A stretch of DNA of 64,000 nt, taken from positions 33,967 through 97,966 of the forward strand of contig DATFFP010000057.1 of the NCBI GenBank assembly GCA_035249985.1, in the 5' to 3' direction. Of this stretch, positions 25,678 through 33,303 are shown piece after piece; position 1 is the stretch's first letter; the number at the start of each line of letters is the position of its first letter. The notes under the pieces were generated by a model. The model had not been told where the DNA came from, did not search any database, and saw nothing but the letters and a program-made list of their open reading frames with translations. Source of the DNA: JAICNG01 sp035249985. Its GTDB lineage: Bacteria > Gemmatimonadota > Gemmatimonadetes > Gemmatimonadales > Gemmatimonadaceae. Position numbers and translations under genes: made by a program.

Positions 25678-26666
25678 TGCGGTCGCGTCCGCACGTACTC
25701 GATGACCTTCGGCCATAGAAAAATCAGCGGCCAGCGGCGCTCTCGGTCCGTCAGCACGATCGTCCGGCCGCTTCGCCGCGCGATCTTCTGAACGATGTAT
25801 TCGAGCCATCCCTCGTACAGCACCACGTACTTGAGCCAGCGGGCTGTCGCCCGTGCCTTGCTCTTCAAAAACCAGAGGCGGCTGGCCGCCCGCCGGGAGA
25901 CCCCCGCACGCCTAGTCAAGCGGTAGACATTCCCTTCCTGGGCGGCTATGCTTGACGCGACAAGCCATTGCAGCAGACTGTCATAGACGGGCAGGACCAC
26001 ATCTCGCTGTGCCGCGATTAACGCGGCGATACGCTCACCACCTTCCGGGCGAATTTCCGCGGCGAACGAAGTTTCCAGCAGTCGTCGGCAGTACGATTCC
26101 GCATTGAAAACCGAAGGGAGATAGGGGCGGCTCCAATCGAAGGTGCCAACCCGCGCGTCGAGAAGTGCATTCAGGGCTTCCTGTCGCGAGCGCGCATCGC
26201 GCGTCCAAACGAGTTGGACGTGCTGGAAGAGCCGGCCGCGGGTGAAGTGGTCGGGGGCGCGCGAGGAGCTGAGGCGGCGCAGATCGCGCAGGGAAAGCAC
26301 GGCGCACTTCGCCCGCAAGGTGCGGTTCGGCTCTCTCAGCGTCAGGGAGATGACGTTGGGCGGGAGGACATGGGCCAGCGCGGTCGCCGTTCGGGCCGAG
26401 TAGCTCGGATGCACCGTCGAGCTCAGCGACTGATAGGCATCGGAATAGCTGTCGACGACGACGAAAAAATCGTGAGCGCTGTCGGGCCTGGCATCGGAGC
26501 TTTGCGCATGGGAGCCGTAGTGGATGACCGCCGCGGTCGTTGGACCGAAGGACTCGGCGAGAAAGGTCGCCAGGCGTGCGGTGTCCGCGGAGGGCTGGGT
26601 GTCGACGCCGCGAAGGAGCGCGGCGCGGATCGCCGGGTCGTCAGGCGGATGAAGCGGACGCGGCAC
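25656..26666 (-). CDS. Nucleotidyltransferase-like protein, possibly Tam41-type CDP-lipid synthase
   Basis: This is a 336-residue protein with no annotation I am sure of. Near residue 50 it has HYGSHAQ followed by HDFFVVVDSYSDAYQSL, which resembles the YGSG...DFIFVVD pattern of the mitochondrial-type phosphatidate cytidylyltransferase Tam41. The rest is helical and basic towards the C-terminus. The GTG start directly follows the stop of the PlsC acyltransferase with no gap, and a CDP-alcohol phosphotransferase lies downstream. A role in making a CDP-activated lipid is therefore attractive, but rests on a short motif and context. The last residues are encoded by hairpin sequence. Confidence 0.55.
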   Translation of the reverse strand: MPRPLHPPDDPAIRAALLRGVDTQPSADTARLATFLAESFGPTTAAVIHYGSHAQSSDARPDSAHDFFVVVDSYSDAYQSLSSTVHPSYSARTATALAHVLPPNVISLTLREPNRTLRAKCAVLSLRDLRRLSSSRAPDHFTRGRLFQHVQLVWTRDARSRQEALNALLDARVGTFDWSRPYLPSVFNAESYCRRLLETSFAAEIRPEGGERIAALIAAQRDVVLPVYDSLLQWLVASSIAAQEGNVYRLTRRAGVSRRAASRLWFLKSKARATARWLKYVVLYEGWLEYIVQKIARRSGRTIVLTDRERRWPLIFLWPKVIEYVRTRPQRRKNEE

Positions 26667-27530
26667 CTATGCGGTGGCGGCTCGAGCCGCGCGCATCGCG
26701 TCGAGCTCGACGACCATGCGGTCGCGAAGATCCTCGATGAAGTCGTCGAGGTTGCTCGACGGAGACGTGAAGGGCCCGAGGATCCGCACGGAGCAGGTCG
26801 AGCCGGCGAATCCGGTCGCCGCATCGAAGGCGGTTCGTGCGTGCCAGAGGCCATCGGCGACGATGCAGTACACCGGGCGCTTTGCGCGCTCCAGCACGAG
26901 GCGCAGTCCGGTGCGCATGAAGGGGGCGATCAGACCATCGCGGGTGCGGTGGCCCTCGGCGAAAATGAGCATGGAGGTGTCGCCGCGTGCGGTGGAGTCG
27001 GCCGCTTCGGCAATGGCAGGGAGCTCGGCGCGCAGGTTCTCGCGCTTCTGCGATACGACGGGAAAGCGGAGGAGCCGGATGAGGCTGGGCATCCCGGGAA
27101 CGCTGGCGCGGGCGTAGCGATCGCGGGTCGGGATGATGGGATAGGGCCCGGGGATCAGGAGAACGCCGACGGGGATGTCCATGACGGACTGGTGGTTCAT
27201 GATGACCACCACGCTTTCCCGGGGAATGGCGCCTTGCACTTTGAGGCGCATGCCGCCGAAGGTGCGAGCAAGGCCGGTGGTGGCGATGGCGTGCATGCGC
27301 AGCCAGACGCGCCGAATGCGCACGCTGTGGCGAGGAAAGAGCTTGAGCAACGGGGGAATGAGGAATCGGTTTCCCCCCGCGATGACGATGAACAGGTAGA
27401 CCGAGAAGACGAGCAGGAAGATGAGGCTCCGCGCGGCACGATAGACTCGTGTCACTCGTGAGGCGGGTGCCGGCAAGGTTGGGGAGTCCGCCGGCGCGTC
27501 GCCGAGGGCGTCGGAGCTGATGGTATTCAC
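26667..27530 (-). CDS. PlsC-like lysophospholipid/1-acyl acyltransferase
   Basis: This is a membrane-anchored acyltransferase of the PlsC family. A transmembrane helix (LIFLLVFSVYLFIVI) precedes the catalytic HX4D motif in NHQSVMDIP. FAEGHRTRDG corresponds to the EGTR block, and FPVVSQKRENLR lies between. It should acylate a lysolipid or amine with acyl-CoA or acyl-ACP at the inner membrane. I start at the GTG at 27530 (287 residues); a GTG at 27455 is equally possible and would leave more promoter room before the divergent alpha-oxoamine synthase at 27545. The stop touches the start of the next gene. Confidence 0.85.
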   Translation of the reverse strand: MNTISSDALGDAPADSPTLPAPASRVTRVYRAARSLIFLLVFSVYLFIVIAGGNRFLIPPLLKLFPRHSVRIRRVWLRMHAIATTGLARTFGGMRLKVQGAIPRESVVVIMNHQSVMDIPVGVLLIPGPYPIIPTRDRYARASVPGMPSLIRLLRFPVVSQKRENLRAELPAIAEAADSTARGDTSMLIFAEGHRTRDGLIAPFMRTGLRLVLERAKRPVYCIVADGLWHARTAFDAATGFAGSTCSVRILGPFTSPSSNLDDFIEDLRDRMVVELDAMRAARAATA

Positions 27531-27544
27531 TGGGAGATCACCAA

Positions 27545-28822
27545 ATGGCAACACGAGTCGAAGCGCCGGCGAGCATGAACGTCCTGGACTACGACTATAG
27601 CAGTTTTTTCTACTCGTCGAGCGACGACCCGTTCGCGATTCTCGAGCCGTACAATGAATGGTACAACCGGGCAACGCCGCAGGGCTACTACCTGTTCGCG
27701 CAGCCCATGTCGACGCCGCCCGCGGCGCGCATCTCGCTCGAGGAGCAGTTGCACTGCCGCACCGTTCCGCTGCTCAACCTGTCGTCGTACAACTATCTCG
27801 GGATGTCGTATCGCCCCGAGGTCATCGAGGCGGCCAAGCGCGCGCTCGACCGGTACGGTCTGGGCGCGGCGGGCTCGCCGATCCTCTCCGGCACGATGGA
27901 CATCCACGTCGAGCTCGAGGAGGCGATCGCACGATTCAAGGGGAAGGAAGCGGCCATGGTCTTCCCCACCGGCTACAGTACCAACGTCGGCATGATCTCG
28001 GGCCTCATGCGTCCGGGCGACTGGATCATCGCCGACCAGAACTCGCATGCGTCGATCGTCGACGGCGCCATTCTCTCGAAGGCGAACGTCCGGTTTTTCC
28101 GCCACAACAACGTCGCCGACCTCGAGAAGAAGCTGCGTCAGACGAGTGGGAAGAAGCTGGTCGCTGTGGAGGGGATTTACTCCATGGATGGCGACGTCTG
28201 TCCGCTTCCGGACATCGTCGATGTCTGCAAGAAGTACGGTGCGCGCATCCTGCTCGACGAGGCGCATTCCTGTTTCGTCTATGGACCTAACGGGCGCGGT
28301 GTGGCCGAGCATTACGGGCTCGACGACGAGATCGACATCCACGTCGGAACGTTCTCCAAGGCCTTGGGCGGCCAGGGAGGGTACGTCGCTGGATCCCGCA
28401 ACCTCTACAACTACCTCAAGGGGTTTGCGCGGTCGCGGGTCTTCTCCTGCTCGCTGTCGCCGGTGGTGGCCGCCGGCGTGCTGGAATCGTTGAGCATCGC
28501 GCAGCGAGAGCCTCAGCTTCGTGAGGCACTCTGGACGAACGTGGCGCACATTCGAAAGCGGCTGGACGAGGAAGGGGTCGACGTGGGCGACTCGACGTCG
28601 CAGATCTTCCCGGTCATGATCCGCAACGATCGGCGCGTGTTCGAGATCGGGCACAAATTGCTGCGTGCCGGGTTGTACCTGCAGCCGATCATTTATCCCG
28701 CGGTCGCCAAGCACCGGTCACGATTCCGCGTGTCGGTCTCGGCCTCCCACACCTTCGAGCAACTGGACGAGGGCGTCGCGATCCTCGGCCGTGTACTTCG
28801 TGAAGAGGGCATCATCCTATGA
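27545..28822 (+). CDS. Alpha-oxoamine synthase (serine palmitoyltransferase / KBL / BioF family)
   Basis: This 425-residue PLP enzyme condenses an amino acid with an acyl thioester. Hallmarks are NLSSYNYLGMS, the SHAS histidine that stacks on PLP, DEAHSCFVYGPNGRG (PLP-ring Asp) and GTFSKALGGQGGYVAG with the Schiff-base lysine. No biotin or threonine-catabolic gene is near. The neighbours are lipid enzymes, so serine palmitoyltransferase (first step of sphingolipid synthesis) is the most attractive assignment, but family members are hard to separate by sequence. GGGAG lies 8 nt before the ATG. The stop overlaps the next start (ATGA). Confidence 0.8.
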   Translation: MATRVEAPASMNVLDYDYSSFFYSSSDDPFAILEPYNEWYNRATPQGYYLFAQPMSTPPAARISLEEQLHCRTVPLLNLSSYNYLGMSYRPEVIEAAKRALDRYGLGAAGSPILSGTMDIHVELEEAIARFKGKEAAMVFPTGYSTNVGMISGLMRPGDWIIADQNSHASIVDGAILSKANVRFFRHNNVADLEKKLRQTSGKKLVAVEGIYSMDGDVCPLPDIVDVCKKYGARILLDEAHSCFVYGPNGRGVAEHYGLDDEIDIHVGTFSKALGGQGGYVAGSRNLYNYLKGFARSRVFSCSLSPVVAAGVLESLSIAQREPQLREALWTNVAHIRKRLDEEGVDVGDSTSQIFPVMIRNDRRVFEIGHKLLRAGLYLQPIIYPAVAKHRSRFRVSVSASHTFEQLDEGVAILGRVLREEGIIL

Positions 28823-29508
28823 GCGACAACGGGTTTGTTCAGTATCACTATCGGGACGCCATCGGCGGCTTCTTCGAGTTTCCCACGGAGAACGCGCGGG
28901 CCCTGCTTCCGCAGGACCTGCAGCCGATCGAGCCGCACCATGGATCGAGCGTCCTCTCGGTGATGGCGTTCGACTTCCACGACAGCCCGGTGGGCTCGTA
29001 CGGCGAGCTCATCCTGTCGATCCTCACGTCCCCGCGGGTCGAGCCGGGTCAGCCGTGGCCCAGATCGGCCTTCTTCCCATTTCGGTTGGCGACGACGACG
29101 CGCGAATCGCGCGAGCACGCCATCGAGCGCTGGCACCTGCCCCATTACATGAAGGACATCGACCTGCGCTGGGATCGTGGCGACGGTCATGTCACCATCC
29201 ACGCGACGGAGCGTGGACAGCCCATCGTCGACATGACGGTGACGGAGTTCGAGTGGGCGCGCGTCGAGCACCGCTACCAGGCCTTCATGCACGACGAGGA
29301 GGGCTTCTACTCCTCGACCATCGTGATGGCCGGGCAATTCTCCGAGAACGAAGAGGAGAAGGGCGGCATCGTCATCCACACGCAGGCGATGACGGAGCTC
29401 CTCGAGGACTGGGAGCTGACGACGACGCCCTTCCGCGAGCTGTGGATGAAAAATGGGGTGCAGACGTTCCATCCGCTGCAGCAGCTCGCCTCCTACGCTC
29501 GTCGCTAG
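28819..29508 (+). CDS. Acetoacetate-decarboxylase-like protein
   Basis: This 229-residue soluble protein resembles the acetoacetate decarboxylase fold (FPTENARALLPQDLQPIEP, then VGSYGELILSIL, a typical central strand pair). I cannot confirm the catalytic lysine of true decarboxylases, so it may bind or modify a beta-keto lipid instead. It is translationally coupled to the alpha-oxoamine synthase by a 4-nt overlap, so it likely acts on the beta-keto product of that enzyme. An AATTCAG hairpin begins 12 nt after its stop. Confidence 0.6.
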   Translation: MSDNGFVQYHYRDAIGGFFEFPTENARALLPQDLQPIEPHHGSSVLSVMAFDFHDSPVGSYGELILSILTSPRVEPGQPWPRSAFFPFRLATTTRESREHAIERWHLPHYMKDIDLRWDRGDGHVTIHATERGQPIVDMTVTEFEWARVEHRYQAFMHDEEGFYSSTIVMAGQFSENEEEKGGIVIHTQAMTELLEDWELTTTPFRELWMKNGVQTFHPLQQLASYARR

Positions 29509-29519
29509 GAAGAGTCACT

Positions 29520-29618
29520 AACGGCAAAGATGACAGAATTCAGAATACAGAATTCAGAATTCAGACAAGACCGCTGAATTCTGTATTCTGTATTCTGAAT
29601 TCTGTCATCTTTGCCGTT
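29520..29618. repeat. AATTCAG-family hairpin, copy 1
   Basis: Left arm 29520-29564 begins AACGGCAAAGATGACAG and continues with AATTCAG/AATACAG heptamers. Right arm 29574-29618 is the reverse complement over 45 nt with a single mismatch; the loop is 9 nt. It lies between two co-directional genes of the lipid cluster. The left arm is identical over 45 nt to that at 36381. Confidence 0.95.
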
Positions 29619-29627
29619 CTCCTGCCG

Positions 29628-30524
29628 ATGGGTCACAAAGTCTGCGTTATAGTCAACCCGGCCTCCGGCCGGGGTTCCGGCGCGCGCGCGCTGCCCGCCA
29701 TTCGCGTGGCCTTCTCGGCCGCCGGCGTCTCCGAGGTTCGCCTCACGAGTATCAAAGGCGGTGAAGCCGCCGAGGCTCGCAAGGCACTCGATGACGGCTT
29801 CGACACGATCGTGGCCTGCGGCGGGGACGGGACCTGGAGCAACGTGGCCAACGCCATCATCGCCGCGGGGGCGGGCGCACAGGCCAGGCTCGCTCTCGTC
29901 GCGACCGGCACCGGGAACGACTTCGCGAAGACCGTCGGTGCACCGGCGCGTGACTTCCCAGCGACCGCTCGCCTCGCGGTGGGTGGCTCCGACATGATGG
30001 TCGATGTCGGCCGCGTGGAGGGCCGCCACTTTCTCAACGTCTCGGGCTTCGGGTTCGATATCGCCGTGCTCGAGGACATCGAGCGGATCTCCTGGCTCAA
30101 GGGCGACATGCTTTACCTGTACTCGGCCCTGCGGCAGCTCTTCAGCTACGGTGGAGTCGAGGTGGGCATCGCGACGCCGCAGAAGCGGCGTGACCCGCGC
30201 CGTCACCTCATGCTGATCGTGGCGAACGCGCGAAACTTCGGTGGCTCGTTCAAGATCGCGCCCGGCGCGTCGGTGACGGACGGCAAGCTCGACGCGATCT
30301 CGATTCATGACGCGGCGCCACTCGCGCGGATGCGGCTCTTCGCCGCCGCCACCAAGGGAACGCACGTGATGGCCCCCGAGGTCCTCGTCGAGCAGTCGCC
30401 GAGCTTCACGCTCGAGTTTCCGGCGCCGCCGGCGTTCGAGACGGACGGCGAGTACAACCGGGCTACCGGGGCGGCGGTGCAAATCGAGTGTGTTCCGCGG
30501 GCGCTCCGCGTGATAACGGGATGA
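29628..30524 (+). CDS. Diacylglycerol/sphingosine kinase family lipid kinase
   Basis: This 298-residue protein belongs to the DAGK-catalytic family that also contains YegS and sphingosine kinases. It phosphorylates a lipid hydroxyl with ATP. The nucleotide-binding loop is CGGDGTWSNV near residue 63; VNPASGRGSG opens the fold and GTGNDFAKT follows. The C-terminal beta-sandwich includes NARNFGGSFKIAPGA, DGKLDAI and ETDGE. The ATG at 29628 lies 10 nt beyond the AATTCAG hairpin and lacks a clear ribosome-binding site. Its position in the lipid cluster allows a sphingoid base as substrate, which is inference. Confidence 0.88.
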   Translation: MGHKVCVIVNPASGRGSGARALPAIRVAFSAAGVSEVRLTSIKGGEAAEARKALDDGFDTIVACGGDGTWSNVANAIIAAGAGAQARLALVATGTGNDFAKTVGAPARDFPATARLAVGGSDMMVDVGRVEGRHFLNVSGFGFDIAVLEDIERISWLKGDMLYLYSALRQLFSYGGVEVGIATPQKRRDPRRHLMLIVANARNFGGSFKIAPGASVTDGKLDAISIHDAAPLARMRLFAAATKGTHVMAPEVLVEQSPSFTLEFPAPPAFETDGEYNRATGAAVQIECVPRALRVITG

Positions 30525-30525
30525 A

Positions 30526-30619
30526 ACGAGTGCGGATTGCCGATCGCTGATTGCACGCCAGAGCACTGCGTCACGATATTCGCCATCAGCAATCCGCAAT
30601 CCGCAATCCGCAATCGCTC
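30526..30619. repeat. GCAATCC-family hairpin
   Basis: The right arm contains three to four copies of the 7-nt unit GCAATCC (CAGCAATCCGCAATCCGCAA). The left arm GTGCGGATTGCCGATCGCTG plus ATTGC pairs only partly with it, so this copy is degenerate. It sits between the lipid kinase and dehydrogenase genes and ends 1 nt before the latter's ATG. Confidence 0.7.
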
Positions 30620-30620
30620 A

Positions 30621-31838
30621 ATGAAGGCAATCTCCTTCGCCGCCCCGATTCCCACGTACCTCACGACGCTGCTCGCCGGTAGAGTGAGCGACGCGCTCTA
30701 CGTGGGGCCGCATGCGTGCACGCGGCTCGGCGAGGTCGACACGCCGGCCCTGCCGACCGAGCGATGGGTGCGAGTCCGCACGCGCATGGGCGGGATCTGC
30801 GGCAGCGATCTCAATGTCGTTACGCTCAAGGCGTCGCCATCGACATCGCCCTTCTCCTCGTTTCCCTTCGTCATCGGTCACGAGAATGTCGGGGAGATCG
30901 TCGAGGTCGGGCAGGGCGTTCGTGACGCGCGCGTCGGGGATCGCGTCGTCGCCAATCCCCTGCTCTGCTGCGAGCCGCGTGGACTCGAGCCGGCGTGCGA
31001 CGCGTGCACGGCTGGTCACCACTCGAGATGCGCGCGGTTCACCGACGGTGCGCTCGCACCGGGGATGCTCATCGGCACGACGCGCGGACTTGGCGGCAGC
31101 TGGGGAGAGATGTTCGTCGCGCACGAGAGCCAGCTCGTTCCGGTGCCGGAGACGGTCGCGGACGAGGAGGCCGTGCTCGTCGAGCCGTTCGCCTGCTCCG
31201 TGCACGCCGTTCGCGCCGCGATGCCTGAGGCGGGCGAGCGCGTGCTCGTGATCGGCGCTGGCTCGATCGGGCTGCTCACGGTCGCGGCGTTGAAGGCGCT
31301 CGCCCCGGCGTCTCACGTGACGGTGCTCGCCCGTCACCCGTTTCAGGCAGACCATGCCAGGCGCCTGGGCGCGGAGAGCGTCGTCTTCGCGCGCGGGAGC
31401 TACCTCCGTGAGCTCGCCGACGCCGGTCACGCCCGCCTGCTGAAGCCGATCCTTGGAAAGCCAGTGGGCGTCGGTGGCTTCGGCCGAACGTTCATCTGCA
31501 TCGGGGGGCCGCGCGCTACCGATGACGCCATGCGTGTCACCCGCGCGGGAGGCACCCTCGTGTTGTTAGGCAACTCGGCGAAAATGGACGGCATCGACTG
31601 GACGCCGCTCTGGCTCAAGGAGCTGACCGTGCGTGGCTCGTTATGTTATGGCGAGCACCGGCACGGGTCGCCTGGTAGCAATGCCTTCCGCGAGGCGGCC
31701 GACCTCATCGCCGCGCGACGCGTGGCACTCGCGCCGCTGTTGACGCACGTGTACTCGCTCGGCGACTACCGAGCCGCGCTTTCGACGGCCATGGACAAGC
31801 AGGCGTCGGGGAGCATCAAGGTGGCGTTTAGATTCTAA
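30621..31838 (+). CDS. Zinc-dependent medium-chain alcohol dehydrogenase
   Basis: This 405-residue MDR-family oxidoreductase has the catalytic-zinc region GGICGSDLN and GHENVGEIVEVG. A cysteine-rich lobe (CCEPRGLEPACDACTAGHHS) probably binds the structural zinc. The NAD(P) fold is marked by VLVIGAGSIGLLTVAAL. Substrate and cofactor preference are not evident. Being last in the alpha-oxoamine synthase, decarboxylase-like and lipid-kinase series, it could reduce a keto-lipid intermediate, though membership of one transcript is uncertain because hairpins intervene. Its stop overlaps the stop of the convergent DUF1003 gene. Confidence 0.85.
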   Translation: MKAISFAAPIPTYLTTLLAGRVSDALYVGPHACTRLGEVDTPALPTERWVRVRTRMGGICGSDLNVVTLKASPSTSPFSSFPFVIGHENVGEIVEVGQGVRDARVGDRVVANPLLCCEPRGLEPACDACTAGHHSRCARFTDGALAPGMLIGTTRGLGGSWGEMFVAHESQLVPVPETVADEEAVLVEPFACSVHAVRAAMPEAGERVLVIGAGSIGLLTVAALKALAPASHVTVLARHPFQADHARRLGAESVVFARGSYLRELADAGHARLLKPILGKPVGVGGFGRTFICIGGPRATDDAMRVTRAGGTLVLLGNSAKMDGIDWTPLWLKELTVRGSLCYGEHRHGSPGSNAFREAADLIAARRVALAPLLTHVYSLGDYRAALSTAMDKQASGSIKVAFRF

Positions 31839-32509
31839 GGCGCTGAAGGCGCTGAAGGCGCTGCCGACTCCCCTCCAGCGCCCCCAGCGCCCACAGCGCC
31901 CACAGCGCCTCCAGCGCCTCCAGCGCCTTTAGCGCTTCTAGCGCTTCTAGCGCCTTTGTTGTTCCCGTCCGCCTTTTCGATTTGAGACGTCAGCTGCCGT
32001 TCGATGGAGTCTGCGTCGAGCGGTTTCATCATGTCGGCCAGCTCGGCATCCTCAGCCAGCTGGTGACCGAGCCGCTGGTACAACCCCGCGACGAGCTGAA
32101 GCGTCTTGGTGACCTCTTCCTCCGCCCGCATGAGCACCTGGAGCGTGATCTCTTCGCGGAGCTCGGCGACGCTCGACTCGCGACGCTGCGCCATCAGAAC
32201 GAAGATGGCGAGGAAGATTGCCTCGAGCGACACGATCATCGTCAGGAGCCCAAACGGAAACGGATCGATCGGCGTCCAGCCAGGAATGAGACCGGTATTC
32301 CAGAGCACCCACGTCAGGAACCAGAGGGCGTGGGCCGCGAGAAAGTATCCGGAGCTCGCGATGCGCGTTAGGCGGTCGGCGGCGTTCTCGAGTGGGCTCC
32401 GCCGCGCGGCGTGTCGCGCCTTGAGCGCGCGCACGGCGCGATTGGTCCCGACAGCGCGCTGCCTCCGCTCCGGAGACGGCTGACGGGAGGGGGAGCGTCG
32501 GTCAGGCAT
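31835..32509 (-). CDS. DUF1003 membrane protein with repeat-derived tail
   Basis: This 224-residue inner-membrane protein has an Arg-rich N-terminus and two transmembrane helices (YFLAAHALWFLTWVLWNTG and LLTMIVSLEAIFLAIFVLM) of the DUF1003 type. A coiled helical region follows to about residue 185. The family has no settled function. The last 40 residues are a Gly/Ala/Ser-rich tail encoded by the 9-nt repeats of the hairpin, so the tail is likely a by-product of repeat expansion and not part of the fold. The TAG shares bases with the TAA of the convergent dehydrogenase. Confidence 0.85.
   Translation of the reverse strand: MPDRRSPSRQPSPERRQRAVGTNRAVRALKARHAARRSPLENAADRLTRIASSGYFLAAHALWFLTWVLWNTGLIPGWTPIDPFPFGLLTMIVSLEAIFLAIFVLMAQRRESSVAELREEITLQVLMRAEEEVTKTLQLVAGLYQRLGHQLAEDAELADMMKPLDADSIERQLTSQIEKADGNNKGARSARSAKGAGGAGGAVGAVGAGGAGGESAAPSAPSAP
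31837..31956. repeat. Asymmetric tandem-nonamer hairpin (GGCGCTGAA family)
   Basis: The left arm has three copies of GGCGCTGAA. The right arm has nine consecutive 9-nt units (CAGCGCCCC, CAGCGCCCA twice, CAGCGCCTC twice, CAGCGCCTT, TAGCGCTTC twice, TAGCGCCTT). The array lies between convergent genes. It is translated in full as the C-terminal tail of the DUF1003 protein. Confidence 0.85.
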
Positions 32510-32657
32510 TCAGCGGCCCGCCTGGTAAGTACATGTACCGGTGTGAATTGCGAGCCTCATGCCAAGCGGTCGCGCCCCTTGGCCAGCCTCGGAACGGATT
32601 ATGCAAAATGCAGGGCCCGTGCGCCGGCTGATCGGTGCGACCCCTGGAGAATCGAAC

Positions 32658-32882
32658 GTGATCAAGACCAGTGAATTCAGCACGATTGCCGTGCTCGTGG
32701 CCGCGACTGCGGCTGTCGTCGTGGTGCAGCAGCACCGCGAGCGCGAGCGCCGCCTGTCTTCGCCACCCGCCATCGAGGCGGAGCCTCTCGCCCCATCGAC
32801 CGACGCCCGTCTCGCGTCGCCGACGGGCGTCGATCTCGCGGTGACATCGCCGTCTGCATCGCAGCCGGCGGGCGGGCCCTAG
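32658..32882 (+). CDS. Small single-pass membrane protein
   Basis: This 74-residue protein is unrecognised. The GTG at 32658 has GGAG 8 nt upstream and leads into one hydrophobic helix (STIAVLVAATAAVVVVQQ). A basic stop-transfer segment and a Ser/Pro/Ala-rich tail follow. Its TAG shares CTAG with the stop of the convergent gene at 32879. Confidence 0.5.
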   Translation: MIKTSEFSTIAVLVAATAAVVVVQQHRERERRLSSPPAIEAEPLAPSTDARLASPTGVDLAVTSPSASQPAGGP

Positions 32883-33136
32883 TTCTTCGGCAGCGGTCCT
32901 TCGAACTCCGCGCCGCCGCTTCCCGCTGAGCCAAACTTTGGTGCGGTCACCTTACCCGTCGTCGTGTGCGGCGGGTTTTTCTCATCGTGCCTGGTCTTCT
33001 TCTCATCGGGATCACGCTTCTCGACCGTCTCGGGATGACCCGCGGCCTCGCGACGGGCGCGCTCATGGTTCTCTTCCAGCTCATCCAGCAGCTCTTCGCG
33101 CTCCGCGGCGCCGTCGAGATTTCTGTCGTCAGTCAT
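32879..33136 (-). CDS. Small hydrophilic, probably disordered protein
   Basis: This is an 85-residue, highly charged protein (EELLDELEENHERARREAAG, then DEKKTRHDEKN). The C-terminal half is Gly/Thr/Pro-rich. AGGAG lies 6 nt before the ATG, a strong initiation signal, so it is probably a real gene. Small charged proteins like this are often stress-related, but I recognise no family. Confidence 0.6.
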   Translation of the reverse strand: MTDDRNLDGAAEREELLDELEENHERARREAAGHPETVEKRDPDEKKTRHDEKNPPHTTTGKVTAPKFGSAGSGGAEFEGPLPKN

Positions 33137-33303
33137 CGTGGCTCCTGAAAGGGTCTGGTTTCGAGGGCAGGGGCCGTGCCACCGCAAAGCGGTCCTAATT
33201 GAATGCACACGCTCGTGAGGCGGCGCGGCGCGCATTGTGCCCCTGGACGGGCATAACTGGGAACGCCAGTGGTCCCGACCTTCCTTTTGCCTCGGAGACT
33301 CCC

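Noticed and set aside
29520..29618. AATTCAG elements as insertion-sequence ends or MITEs
   Set aside because: No transposase, no target-site duplication I can see, and other loci show the same architecture with unrelated sequence. A mobile origin is not excluded but not supported.
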